From positions 62,001 through 126,000 of the forward strand of contig JACRMT010000004.1 of the NCBI GenBank assembly GCA_016214855.1: a DNA stretch of 64,000 nt, given 5' to 3'. The position numbers and the translations under genes are program-made. This DNA is from Nitrospirota bacterium (GTDB lineage Bacteria; Nitrospirota; Thermodesulfovibrionia; Thermodesulfovibrionales; UBA6898). Shown here piece after piece: positions 36,516 to 44,384 of this stretch (within the stretch, counting starts at the first letter, position 1; each line of letters opens with the position of its first letter). The notes below the pieces were generated by a model. That model saw nothing but the letters and a program-made list of their open reading frames with translations, did no database searches and was not told the DNA's origin.

Positions 36516-38417
36516 CTAATAGTGATCTGCTCCGTCAACCATGAGACGGGAGATATTCTTTGCGAAAAGAGCAGGGTCCTTTGGTTTCTGCCCGGAAAGC
36601 AGAAGTGCCTGGTCAAGGAGAAGCGCAGTATACTGTGCAAGGACCGGTGCGCTGCTGTCCTTTTCGAATATGCGGTTCATGGCGGCAAAGATCGGATGAG
36701 CGGGATTGATCTCGAGAACCTGCTTGTGTTCAGGAACCTCCTGCCCCATGGCCTTCAGCATTTTTTCCATGCGCGGATCAAGGTCGCCTTCGTCACCGAC
36801 GAGACAGCAGGGAGAGTCCTTGAGGCGGCCGGAGAGGCGCACATCTTTCACGTCATCCTTTATTTGTGACTTGATATAATCCATGAGCTTGCCCAACTGT
36901 TTCTTTTCCTCTTCATGGTCGGCTGTCCTGTCAAGGCTTATGTCGCCCTTAAGTACGGATTTGAACTTCTTGCCCTTGTATTCGAAGCCGCTGAAGATGA
37001 AGTCATCGATGTCATCTGCCATGAAGAGCACCTCATAACCCTTTTCCGCAAAGACCTCGAGGTACGGAGATGCCTTCATCTCCTGCAGGGAAGGGCTGGT
37101 TATGAAGTAGATCTCGTTCTGTCCGTCCTGCATGCCGGATACATAGTCATCAAGCGTCCTGAGCTTGTCTCCTTCGGCCTTCGTAGAACTGAACAGGAGA
37201 AGGTCGGCGATAGTCTCTTTCCTTGCAAAATCGAGGTGCAGGCCTTCCTTGAGGATCCTGCCGAACTCGCGGTAGAACTGAAGGAAGGTGTCATAGTGTT
37301 CCTGCTTCATTTCAGCAAGGGTATCCAATACTTTTTTCGTGATATTGTTCTTTATTACCGTGATCTGCCGGTTGTTCTGGAGTATCTCGCGCGACACGTT
37401 AAGCGGCAGGTCTGAGGAATCAACTACGCCTTTTACGAACCTGAGATAGGCCGGAATAAGCTCCTCGCAATGGTCCATGATCTGCACCTTCCTGACATAA
37501 AGGGCAGGGCCCATCTTAAACTCCTTGTAAAAGATGTCGAGCGGGGCATGGGACGGCAGATAGAGAAGGCAGGTGAACTCTGACGTGCCTTCGGCCTTGT
37601 AGTGGATGACCTTGAGAGGATCGGAGAAGTCGTGGGACAGGTGTTTGTAGAATTCACTGTGTTCGCTGTCAGTGATCTCTGCTTTATCCCTGAGCCAGAT
37701 GGCCTTCCCGGTATTGATCTGCTCATCTTTCTTTATTTTAACCTTTAAGGTCTTGTCGAGCGCTGACTCTTCTTCCCGTTCGATCTCAAGCATGATCGGG
37801 TATTCGATGTAATCAGAGTACTTCCGCACAACATCCCTGATCTGCCATTCGTCCAGATATGCTCTTTCCTCCTGTTTGATATGCAGGATGACATCTGTGC
37901 CCGGTGTCTCTTTTGTATAATCCTCGATGGTGAACGTGCCGTCAGCTGTTGATTCCCACCTGATCCCGGTCTTGTCCTTTGATCCTGCCCTGCGTGAAAG
38001 CAGCGTGACCCGGTCGCTTATCATGTACGAGGAGTAGAAGCCGACGCCGAACTGTCCGATAAGGTCAGGACTGTCCTTTACCGCCTTTTCTTTCAGTGTC
38101 GTAAGGAATTCCCTGGTACCTGAGTGGGCTATGGTCCCCAGTGCCCTGATCGCCTCGTCTCTGGTCATTCCTATGCCGTTGTCGCTGATCGTTAATGTTG
38201 CGGCATCCTTGTCAGCAGATATCCTGATCTTCCACTCGCCTTTCTGTTCGAGGATATCAGGATCGGTAAGGGACTCGTATCGCGCCTTGTCAATGGCATC
38301 TGAAGCATTTGAGAGGAGTTCCCTGATGCTTATTTCCTTATGGGAGTACAACGAGTGGATCATAAGATCGAGGAGCTGGTTGACCTCGGTCTTGAATTCG
38401 AATTTTTCGGCTGTCAT
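36516..38417 (-). CDS. htpG: Hsp90-family chaperone HtpG
   Basis: A 633-residue ATP-dependent chaperone. The N-terminal GHKL ATPase has ELLSNASDAIDKARY, DNGIGMTRDEA and GQFGVGFYSSYMISD; the middle domain includes the catalytic-loop arginine in LPLNVSREILQNN; the C-terminal dimerisation domain is present. Length is normal. A perfect CIRCE element lies just upstream, so heat induction via the HrcA repressor is expected. Confidence 0.97.
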   Translation of the reverse strand: MTAEKFEFKTEVNQLLDLMIHSLYSHKEISIRELLSNASDAIDKARYESLTDPDILEQKGEWKIRISADKDAATLTISDNGIGMTRDEAIRALGTIAHSGTREFLTTLKEKAVKDSPDLIGQFGVGFYSSYMISDRVTLLSRRAGSKDKTGIRWESTADGTFTIEDYTKETPGTDVILHIKQEERAYLDEWQIRDVVRKYSDYIEYPIMLEIEREEESALDKTLKVKIKKDEQINTGKAIWLRDKAEITDSEHSEFYKHLSHDFSDPLKVIHYKAEGTSEFTCLLYLPSHAPLDIFYKEFKMGPALYVRKVQIMDHCEELIPAYLRFVKGVVDSSDLPLNVSREILQNNRQITVIKNNITKKVLDTLAEMKQEHYDTFLQFYREFGRILKEGLHLDFARKETIADLLLFSSTKAEGDKLRTLDDYVSGMQDGQNEIYFITSPSLQEMKASPYLEVFAEKGYEVLFMADDIDDFIFSGFEYKGKKFKSVLKGDISLDRTADHEEEKKQLGKLMDYIKSQIKDDVKDVRLSGRLKDSPCCLVGDEGDLDPRMEKMLKAMGQEVPEHKQVLEINPAHPIFAAMNRIFEKDSSAPVLAQYTALLLDQALLLSGQKPKDPALFAKNISRLMVDGADHY

Positions 38418-38445
38418 CTTTTCTAACCTCTTTCTGTGATATTTA

Positions 38446-38472
38446 TTAGCACTCGCCGGTGACGAGTGCTAA
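38446..38472 (-). promoter_or_regulatory. CIRCE operator (HrcA binding site) of htpG
   Basis: TTAGCACTC, nine bases, GAGTGCTAA: an exact match to the CIRCE consensus. It lies between the promoter and the htpG start, where HrcA would block transcription. Confidence 0.95.
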
Positions 38473-38476
38473 CTTA

Positions 38477-38506
38477 TTTATATTACAAAGTAATTTATCA
38501 TGTCAA
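38477..38506 (-). promoter_or_regulatory. Sigma70 promoter of htpG
   Basis: On the minus strand TTGACA (38501-38506), an 18-base spacer and TATAAA (38477-38482), ending 4 bases before the CIRCE element. Confidence 0.75.
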
Positions 38507-38559
38507 GGATAAAGACGATCGGAAAGGTGAAAAAAGTCCTGTTTACTGCGGGTGAAAGA

Positions 38560-38581
38560 GGAGGGGCCTTCCGGCCCCTCC
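38560..38581 (-). terminator. GC-rich terminator after the porin gene
   Basis: GGAGGGGCC and GGCCCCTCC form a 9-bp stem with a four-base loop, 7 bases after the porin stop codon. The following T-tract is short. Confidence 0.7.
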
Positions 38582-38588
38582 CCATATT

Positions 38589-40217
38589 TTAGAATTCTAC
38601 GTCAAAGGTAAGATAGATATTATTCGCTTTTCTGAGAGGCGGATACATTTGAGCATCCATCGGATTAAAGGTATTCAGGTCGCTGATCTTTTTCGGTTCT
38701 CCAAGCCATCCGTTGCTGCCGGTATAGTTGAAGTTATAGTGCTGAAATCCCAGTCTCACAAAGGCCTTGCCCAGTTTTGAGATCGGCTTGCTCCTGATCT
38801 CCTGGATCAGGTAGGCCTCATACACATCGCCCCTTGTGCCGAGTTTGCTTGCCCACATATCATCTGCTGCCGGGGCAAAGGCTATCCAGTATTTGGAGCC
38901 GTGGTTGTATTCCAGCCCGATCTTCGTGCCGGTGGCCTTGACATCGTACCGAGCGCCGAGATAGACCGCTGAACCGGTATGGTTTTCTCTCGACGTTCCA
39001 TCGTTAAGAAGGCCATAGTCGCCGGTAAACTGCATATCGCCGGTATCGAAGCTGCCGTTGCCGTTCATATCCATAAAGCCGAAAGGAAGAGAATACGTCC
39101 TGCCGCTCGGATGGGACCTGCTCATGGCTGCCGATGCGAAAAGGTTCAGGTCGCCGGGTCCGACATTGTTGATCTTGCCCATCACGAGACTGCCCAGCTG
39201 ATCGATATCTCCGACGTTTGCCTGCACATCTCCCCAGGCTGGTATCGGCGGGTTGCTCATCATGTTAAAGGCTCTGTTCCACTGCAGCTCAACGCGGAGA
39301 TTTTCCGTGTCGTATGGAACAATGTTCAGGCCGATCAGGTCCGTATCCTTCAGTCCGTTGTTCAATGGTCTCATGCCGCTGTCAAAGCCCCTGCCGTAGC
39401 AGAGCTTGGCATAGGCGCCAGGAAGGATATCAATGTCCGGAGCAACGCCGAGGGTCATACCGTCAAAGGCATAGTCGACAAGGAGAGCCGGAACTCCGGA
39501 GTTTCCGCTATATTCCCTGTTCTGGCGCAGATTGGAAGGGACGCCGCCGGTGGAAGGTCTTCTGCCTACAGAGAACCAGACCGGCTGGTTGGCGATGTTG
39601 CTCCAGGTAGCAAAGGCCTGGTCAACCCGCAGCACGCTGTCCTGAGGGATGTGACTTACGTTGCCGTCAAATACACCCGACTTCTCGGGGGAGAAGAACT
39701 GGTCAGATACAGCGCTTGAGTCACTTCCGCCAAATGTCTTGTACATAAGCAGTCTGGCCTTGACCGTAATATCCTCGGTTGCCCGTGCCCTGAGATTCAG
39801 CCCGAGACGGTTTGTCATAAGAGTGTCGTTCTTCGGATCGTAGCTGCTGGTCGGCCTTGTATAGGTGTACATGTTGACACCTGGGATGGGAGAGGGCAGG
39901 GGTCCATACTGGGTCGTCGGATCATACTGCATATAATCGTGCACGTCGCCCCTCAATGAATCGAGCCTGAAGCGGTAATCGCCGCCGATCTCAAGCCAGG
40001 AAGGTTTCTTTGCATCGTCTGCCTTCTTCTCGACTTTCGTGATCCTCTGTTCTTTTACTTCGTCCTTTTTCTGGATCTCCTGCATCTGCTGCTTCACCTT
40101 GTCCAGTTCCCTGGTCAGATCCTCGATCTTCTTGACGAGATCTGCCTGGTCAACGGCAAGAGCAGGAAGAGGAAATATGATAGACAGAGCTATCATTGCT
40201 GCCAAAAATAACCGCAT
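38589..40217 (-). CDS. Outer-membrane beta-barrel (porin-like, DUF3373-type)
   Basis: A 542-residue exported protein. A signal peptide (about 1-21, ending PALA) precedes a coiled coil (about 25-70, heptads with repeated KK and QQMQEIQKK). After the linker PSWLEIGGDYRFRLDSLRGD comes a long barrel of alternating aromatic and polar strands ending in the C-terminal phenylalanine motif (IYLTFDVEF), which the BAM machinery recognises. It is the last gene of a minus-strand set with an octahaem cytochrome and a small periplasmic protein. It may let substrate or electrons cross the outer membrane; that role is inference. Confidence 0.8.
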   Translation of the reverse strand: MRLFLAAMIALSIIFPLPALAVDQADLVKKIEDLTRELDKVKQQMQEIQKKDEVKEQRITKVEKKADDAKKPSWLEIGGDYRFRLDSLRGDVHDYMQYDPTTQYGPLPSPIPGVNMYTYTRPTSSYDPKNDTLMTNRLGLNLRARATEDITVKARLLMYKTFGGSDSSAVSDQFFSPEKSGVFDGNVSHIPQDSVLRVDQAFATWSNIANQPVWFSVGRRPSTGGVPSNLRQNREYSGNSGVPALLVDYAFDGMTLGVAPDIDILPGAYAKLCYGRGFDSGMRPLNNGLKDTDLIGLNIVPYDTENLRVELQWNRAFNMMSNPPIPAWGDVQANVGDIDQLGSLVMGKINNVGPGDLNLFASAAMSRSHPSGRTYSLPFGFMDMNGNGSFDTGDMQFTGDYGLLNDGTSRENHTGSAVYLGARYDVKATGTKIGLEYNHGSKYWIAFAPAADDMWASKLGTRGDVYEAYLIQEIRSKPISKLGKAFVRLGFQHYNFNYTGSNGWLGEPKKISDLNTFNPMDAQMYPPLRKANNIYLTFDVEF

Positions 40218-40279
40218 ACTACACCTCCATATGGGATATTGCCCGATCCCGCCATGCGGGACGGTGCCCGGTCTGTTGC

Positions 40280-40597
40280 CTAACAGCCGGGCTTTGTGCC
40301 TTTCAAGTCGTTCGCTCCGTCAATGACGTTCTTGCCGTCCCTGACAGAGTATCTGATCTTAACCTCGTCGTCCTTGAAGAGCCGGTCGTCCAGCTTTATC
40401 AGCGCCTTCTCATTCTTAATGACAAAGGTCATCTCCTTGCCGTCATCAGTCCTGATGACGAGCGTTTTGGCCTCAAGGTCATAGTCTTTGATCTTGCCCT
40501 TAATACTCAATTTTTCCTCTGCAAGAGAAAACCCTGCGAGCAGAGCAATGCAGAATGCTGCCATTACCGCCACCATGATCATCCTTTTCGCTTTCAT
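40280..40597 (-). CDS. Small exported protein, probable beta-barrel/OB-like fold
   Basis: A 105-residue protein with a clear signal peptide (about 1-26, ending GFSLA). The mature part is short beta strands rich in charged residues (KLSIKGKIKDYDLEAKTLVI, KEMTFVIKN, DDEVKIRYSVRDGKN) with a single cysteine at the very C-terminus. Similar small periplasmic proteins accompany multihaem cytochromes; I assign no function. AAAAGGAGAACAG precedes the ATG. Confidence 0.7.
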   Translation of the reverse strand: MKAKRMIMVAVMAAFCIALLAGFSLAEEKLSIKGKIKDYDLEAKTLVIRTDDGKEMTFVIKNEKALIKLDDRLFKDDEVKIRYSVRDGKNVIDGANDLKGTKPGC

Positions 40598-40655
40598 CTG
40601 TTCTCCTTTTCCCTGACGGGAGAGGGTGTCAACAGGGCACCCCCCTGAATTATCG

Positions 40656-42113
40656 TTATTTTTTTGCTGCTGTCCTTTTCTCGGACCTGCCAGGCTGTTC
40701 GCTCAGTGTTCTTGTGCCGACTCTCATGGGATCGCCTGCATAGCCAAGGGCTTTCCAATCGAGTCGTTTGCCTTCCATGTGACAGTCCTTGCATTTTAGC
40801 GACTGATCCTTTGGAGCAACCTCATGGTTAATGCTGCCATAGAAGGCTGTTTCGACGAATTGATGTCTGCCACTATAGGGAAGTCCAGAGCCTTTGGCCC
40901 CGTCAATGAGCCCTTTTTCCCAGTCAAAATGCTCCCAGACGCCTTTATAGGTCTGAGGAATGAGAAGGTATTGGAATGCGCTGTCCATGGGCTGTCTGCC
41001 GGTATGCACCTTAAAGGGATAGATCTTTGCGCCGCGGTCCTTTATGCTTCCTGTCGGCTTTGAGATATAGACGGTCTTTGAGGGGTCCTTAATCTTGTCG
41101 CCCTTCATGTACCGCTCGATCTTTCCGTCATACCAGGCATAGGTCGGGATAACGTTCATTTCCCATACAAAGTTACCTTTGTGTTTTGCATAGGTTTCCT
41201 TGCCGAACTGCTCCTCGGGCTCAATATCTTTGCCGAGCGTGGACCAGTCCCATCGCATCTTTGTGGCCTGACCCCTGGCGAACGCCGGTACATGACAGGT
41301 CTGGCATGCAACCGACTGCATATGCTGTCCGAGAACTTTCCTGGATGCCGAGTCCTTATGCGGGTCCCTATGGCAGTCCTCGCAGCTCACTCTGCCGTCA
41401 TTAGTCGCAAGGAAGGTTGATGCGCCTGCGATCCTGTGGTCCTTGACCGTGTGACAGCCCTGGCAGGACATGTCAGTAACGCCTCCCATATGAACGTCAT
41501 GGTCGCGCGTCGGTTTTGCCATGGTCGAATCAAGGTCGCCGTGCTTGACCGCATCGCCCCCTCCGCCATAGAAGTGGCAGACGCCGCAGTTATCGCGATT
41601 GGGTGATGCGACGCTCTGGGCAGCCTTTGTGAGATTCATCTTGCCCTGTTCCATGAGCTTGCGGTCCGGCTCTCCGGCAAGACCCTTACGGTAATTCCCT
41701 TCCTTTGCGTGGCATATCAGGCAATCTATCTTGGTCTTGTCCGTGAAGGTGAAGGTATTGTCCACCCAGCCATAGCTTGGGTGACACTTGGCACAGAACT
41801 CCTCGTTTGCGCACTTCTCACCTCCCTGGATCGAGATGCAGAAGTTGTTGATCATGTTCAGCTTGCCGTATTCTTCCTTGCTGTTCTCCATGCCCTTGAT
41901 CGTCCTGGGCAGCCCTTTCCATTTCCAGTGAGGTGTCTTCATGAAATCCTCTGCCTGCTTGTCATGACACTGGAGGCAGGTCTTTGTAACATCTTCGCCT
42001 GATTTGAAGGGACCTTTCAGATACTGCGCGTGGTCCGCAGCATGCGAGATGCCGATAACCATGCATAACGACGTGACAGCTGCAGACGCGATTCTGAGAA
42101 CAGTGACATTCAT
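40656..42113 (-). CDS. Octahaem tetrathionate-reductase-family cytochrome c
   Basis: A 485-residue periplasmic protein with a signal peptide (about 1-26) and exactly eight CXXCH haem sites: CLQCH, CAKCH, CLICH, CGVCH, CQGCH, CEDCH, CQTCH and CKDCH. Spacing, length and the long haem-free stretch before the last site resemble the octahaem tetrathionate reductase (OTR) group, whose members reduce tetrathionate and in vitro also nitrite or hydroxylamine. ATG 42113 has GGAGG six bases upstream; the longer frame from 42137 lacks one. It is first in a minus-strand set with the small exported protein and the porin-like barrel. Confidence 0.88.
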   Translation of the reverse strand: MNVTVLRIASAAVTSLCMVIGISHAADHAQYLKGPFKSGEDVTKTCLQCHDKQAEDFMKTPHWKWKGLPRTIKGMENSKEEYGKLNMINNFCISIQGGEKCANEEFCAKCHPSYGWVDNTFTFTDKTKIDCLICHAKEGNYRKGLAGEPDRKLMEQGKMNLTKAAQSVASPNRDNCGVCHFYGGGGDAVKHGDLDSTMAKPTRDHDVHMGGVTDMSCQGCHTVKDHRIAGASTFLATNDGRVSCEDCHRDPHKDSASRKVLGQHMQSVACQTCHVPAFARGQATKMRWDWSTLGKDIEPEEQFGKETYAKHKGNFVWEMNVIPTYAWYDGKIERYMKGDKIKDPSKTVYISKPTGSIKDRGAKIYPFKVHTGRQPMDSAFQYLLIPQTYKGVWEHFDWEKGLIDGAKGSGLPYSGRHQFVETAFYGSINHEVAPKDQSLKCKDCHMEGKRLDWKALGYAGDPMRVGTRTLSEQPGRSEKRTAAKK

Positions 42114-42290
42114 GCAGACCTCCTGCCCGACGGGCATTCTACAAGCGATTTGTTAATAAGAAATGAATGGTTGTCTGTTCTGCAGCGCTCTGGGAAAGGG
42201 AAGTGATGGAATGAAGAAACAATAACCGGAATATGATCATCTGCTGCAACAGATACGCATTCTCCTTGTGAATCCGCTTTCATCAAGAGT

Positions 42291-42316
42291 ACTTTGCCAT
42301 AGCATAGGTGCAAAGT
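42291..42316. promoter_or_regulatory. Inverted repeat, candidate operator of the OTR operon
   Basis: ACTTTGC and GCAAAGT are exact inverted copies separated by 12 bases, about 180 bases upstream of the OTR start and overlapping the only TTGACT-like -35 on that strand. The binding protein is unknown. Confidence 0.35.
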
Positions 42317-42441
42317 CAATAAGATTCTTAACTAAATACATAAGAACATATGATTATTCTAATTTGATGATAGGCTGTCCGCCTCTGCTCACCGAAAACC
42401 GGCTGGTCTTCTATCTGATGTGAGTCCTGCGGGGAGGTGTA

Positions 42442-42450
42442 TGGTAAAAT
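42442..42450 (+). promoter_or_regulatory. Extended -10 box of the amidohydrolase gene
   Basis: TGGTAAAAT ends 8 bases before ATG 42459, with no good -35. It supports 42459 rather than upstream in-frame starts at 42420 or 42441. Confidence 0.45.
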
Positions 42451-42458
42451 GTTGCGCA

Positions 42459-43517
42459 ATGCATAATGAAAAAAAGAAAATGACGTATCGGGCACAGATC
42501 ATAGGAAGTGCTGAAAATGATCTTGTGCTGCCGCAGTTCCTTGGCATTGAACATGGCATAATCCGGTCCCTTTCCAGCCAGAGCCCGAACGATCCGGAGC
42601 AGGAGATCGTTGATCTCGGGCAGCTCGTAATAGCACCGCTTTTTTGCGATCATCACCTTCATTTTCCCGGAAATTCCGCGTTAAAGGCCGATGACGCAGG
42701 ACGCCGGATTCTCTGCCATGGCATAGGGAGAGTATTTGAAGGAGGTGATAAGGCCGGCCGAGGGCTGACGGTCAGAGATGCACTGAAGGGCAGACTGCAG
42801 ATAAGGGCAGCCGGCTATGCGCTATTCAGGAAGGGAGGGTACGGCACTGCCATCGGGCAGGGTGTTGAAGATGCGGAGGACGCTTTAAGAAGGATCGACG
42901 AGCTTCAGTCCCTGTCAGTTGATTATATAAAGATCATTCATTCCGGTATTTACGAGCCTGAGTCAGACCTGATCACGGCTGGCGGCTTTGGTACGGCAGA
43001 GCTGGGGCGCATTGTGGACCATGCAAGGAAGAGAGGCCTTGATGTCTATTGTCATGTGAATGGTGACAAGGAGGTTAAGGAGGCGGTTGACGCAGGCGTA
43101 ACCGCTGTTATCCATGGCCTGCGCGTAAGCGATGCAACGCTGTCAGCCATGGCTGCCAACAACGTAGCATTCATACCTACCGTGCATGCATTTCATGGCC
43201 TGCATGCCATTGCCAGGTCCGATACCGCAAGGCAGAACATAGAGAGGTCGGTCAACGGGCATCTGTCTGCAGTCAGCAAGGCCTATGAACTTGGCGTGAG
43301 GATCCTGCCGGGAAGCGATGCCGGCCCCAGTTTTTTACCCTACGGCAGTTCGTATCTGGCGGAGCTTGGCCTCCTTGAGAAGGCTGGCATCCCGTATCCA
43401 AATCTCATTCGGGCTGCTTCCATGACTGCTCTGCAGGTGAATGCCTCAGCGGATTTTCTGGTCCTTGATGGTCTGTCGGTAACCCGGGTCGTGATGGCCG
43501 GGCAGGTGGTATACTGA
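42459..43517 (+). CDS. Amidohydrolase-superfamily metal-dependent hydrolase
   Basis: About 352 residues. The metal-binding HxH is in CDHHLHFPG; later ligands are likely H in YCHVNGDKEV, H in AVIHGLRV and D in LPGSDAGPSF. The C-terminal strand (ADFLVLDGLSVTRVVMAGQVVY) is the beta-sandwich end typical of imidazolonepropionase/prolidase-like amidohydrolases. Substrate is unknown. The start is uncertain between 42459 and 42480. Confidence 0.82.
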   Translation: MHNEKKKMTYRAQIIGSAENDLVLPQFLGIEHGIIRSLSSQSPNDPEQEIVDLGQLVIAPLFCDHHLHFPGNSALKADDAGRRILCHGIGRVFEGGDKAGRGLTVRDALKGRLQIRAAGYALFRKGGYGTAIGQGVEDAEDALRRIDELQSLSVDYIKIIHSGIYEPESDLITAGGFGTAELGRIVDHARKRGLDVYCHVNGDKEVKEAVDAGVTAVIHGLRVSDATLSAMAANNVAFIPTVHAFHGLHAIARSDTARQNIERSVNGHLSAVSKAYELGVRILPGSDAGPSFLPYGSSYLAELGLLEKAGIPYPNLIRAASMTALQVNASADFLVLDGLSVTRVVMAGQVVY

Positions 43518-43556
43518 TCCGTATTTCTGACGCAAAATAGTATATGTATTTGCTAC

Positions 43557-43562
43557 TATAAT
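43557..43562 (+). promoter_or_regulatory. -10 box of the selenoprotein cassette
   Basis: A consensus TATAAT about 40 bases before the ATG at 43602, in the 84-base gap after the amidohydrolase gene. No good -35 is visible. A GGGAGG ribosome site follows at 43587-43592. Confidence 0.45.
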
Positions 43563-43601
43563 AATTACGTTAGAGTGAAACGATAAGGGAGGATAACGGA
43601 C

Positions 43602-43997
43602 ATGAGGACCATATCACTATTTTTGTTGGGACTGCTGATGCTTGTCTCTTCGGCTGCAGCTGCCGAGACCTTCAAAACAGTAACAGCGGACGAGCTGAAA
43701 AAGATGATCGACAGCGGAAAACAGATCACTGTTGTGGACACCCGCACAGAGGAAGAATTCAGGCAGGGTCACCTGCCAAAGGCAGTGAATATCCCGCCTG
43801 AAAAGGTGAATAACATCGGAGATCTTCTCCCGAAGGCCAAGAACAGGCCTGTTGTTTTCTATTGCAGGGGCGTTGGCTGAGGTCTTTCAAAGCAGGCTGC
43901 GGTCGCAGCCGAAAAGGCGGGATACACAGACATACAGATCTTTCAGGCCGGTTATCCCGAGTGGACTGCAAAAGGGTATAAGACTGTAACTAAATAA
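43602..43997 (+). CDS. Periplasmic rhodanese-like selenoprotein (in-frame UGA as Sec93)
   Basis: Reading the TGA at 43878-43880 as selenocysteine gives a 131-residue single-domain rhodanese. It has a signal peptide (about 1-21, ending AAAA), the conserved VVDTRTEEEFRQGHLPKAVNIP segment, and the active loop C88-R-G-V-G-U93. After UGA the frame continues GLSKQAAVAAEKAGY and ends in FQAGYPEWTAKGY, the normal rhodanese C-terminus, to TAA at 43995. Ordinary homologues have cysteine at position 93 (CX4C). A hairpin with a GGUC loop lies 14 bases after UGA. Standard calling would truncate the gene at 92 residues. GGGAGG precedes the ATG. Confidence 0.85.
43895..43910 (+). promoter_or_regulatory. Candidate bacterial SECIS hairpin 1
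   Basis: GGCTGC and GCAGCC form a 6-bp GC stem closing a GGTC loop, starting 14 bases after the UGA. A guanine at the loop start and this distance fit bacterial SECIS elements; the E. coli fdhF loop also contains GGUC. Confidence 0.65.
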
Positions 43998-44016
43998 GAA
44001 GAAAAGGGAGACGACC

Positions 44017-44382
44017 ATGCGGCGTATTGTTATCCTGTTCTCAGTATTACTTCTGTTCTGCGCGTCTGCTTATGCAGGGGAGAGAAGCGCGTCCGGGTCT
44101 GTTGTCCTTGCCGAACGGCAGGCAGCGGATGTCCGGGTCGTCATGTACATGACAAGCTGGTGACCCTACTGCAGAAAGGCCCGTGAGGACCTTAAGAGAC
44201 TTGGTGTACAGCTGGTTGAATACGATATTGAAAAAGATGAAACAAAGAAAAAGGAAATGAAGAAGCTGACCGGCGGCTCGACCATGGTTCCGGTCATCGA
44301 TATAGAGGGGATCGTCATCAGGGGCTATGAGCCTGACGAGATCAGGCATGCTGTCGAGAAGACGAGGAAAGGCCCGAGATAA
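44017..44382 (+). CDS. Periplasmic glutaredoxin-like selenoprotein (UPYC, Sec49)
   Basis: With TGA at 44161-44163 read as selenocysteine, ATG 44017 to TAA 44380 encodes 121 residues. A signal peptide (about 1-20, ending AYA) is followed by a thioredoxin fold: VRVVMYMTSW then U49-P-Y-C52, the glutaredoxin CPYC site with Sec in place of the first cysteine. Later come VEYDIEKDE, the cis-proline region STMVPVIDIEG and IRGYEPDEIRHAV, all normal glutaredoxin features. GGGAG lies 6 bases before the ATG. The gene starts 19 bases after the rhodanese and ends 2 bases before the TlpA-like gene. Standard calling misses it entirely. Confidence 0.87.
44176..44193 (+). promoter_or_regulatory. Candidate bacterial SECIS hairpin 2
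   Basis: AAGG/CCTT and CC/GG pair with one C-A mismatch, closing a GTGA loop, starting 12 bases after the UGA. Weaker than hairpin 1 but correctly placed, with a leading loop G. Confidence 0.45.
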
Positions 44383-44384
44383 CA

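Larger units (their letters stand above)
42114..42458. other. 345-base divergent intergenic region
   Basis: It separates the OTR operon (minus) from the amidohydrolase gene (plus). It holds an inverted repeat at 42291-42316, an extended -10 box at 42442-42450 and a TTGACT near 42311-42316 on the minus strand without a good partner. Small open frames inside it show no coding character. Confidence 0.5.

Noticed and set aside
42110-42319. Minus-strand open frame upstream of the octahaem cytochrome
   Set aside because: It extends the cytochrome leader in another frame, has no ribosome site and no recognisable protein features.
43602-43880. A short 92-residue rhodanese ending at TGA
   Set aside because: The conserved sequence continues in the same frame beyond the TGA and a hairpin follows, so recoding is preferred over a truncated gene.
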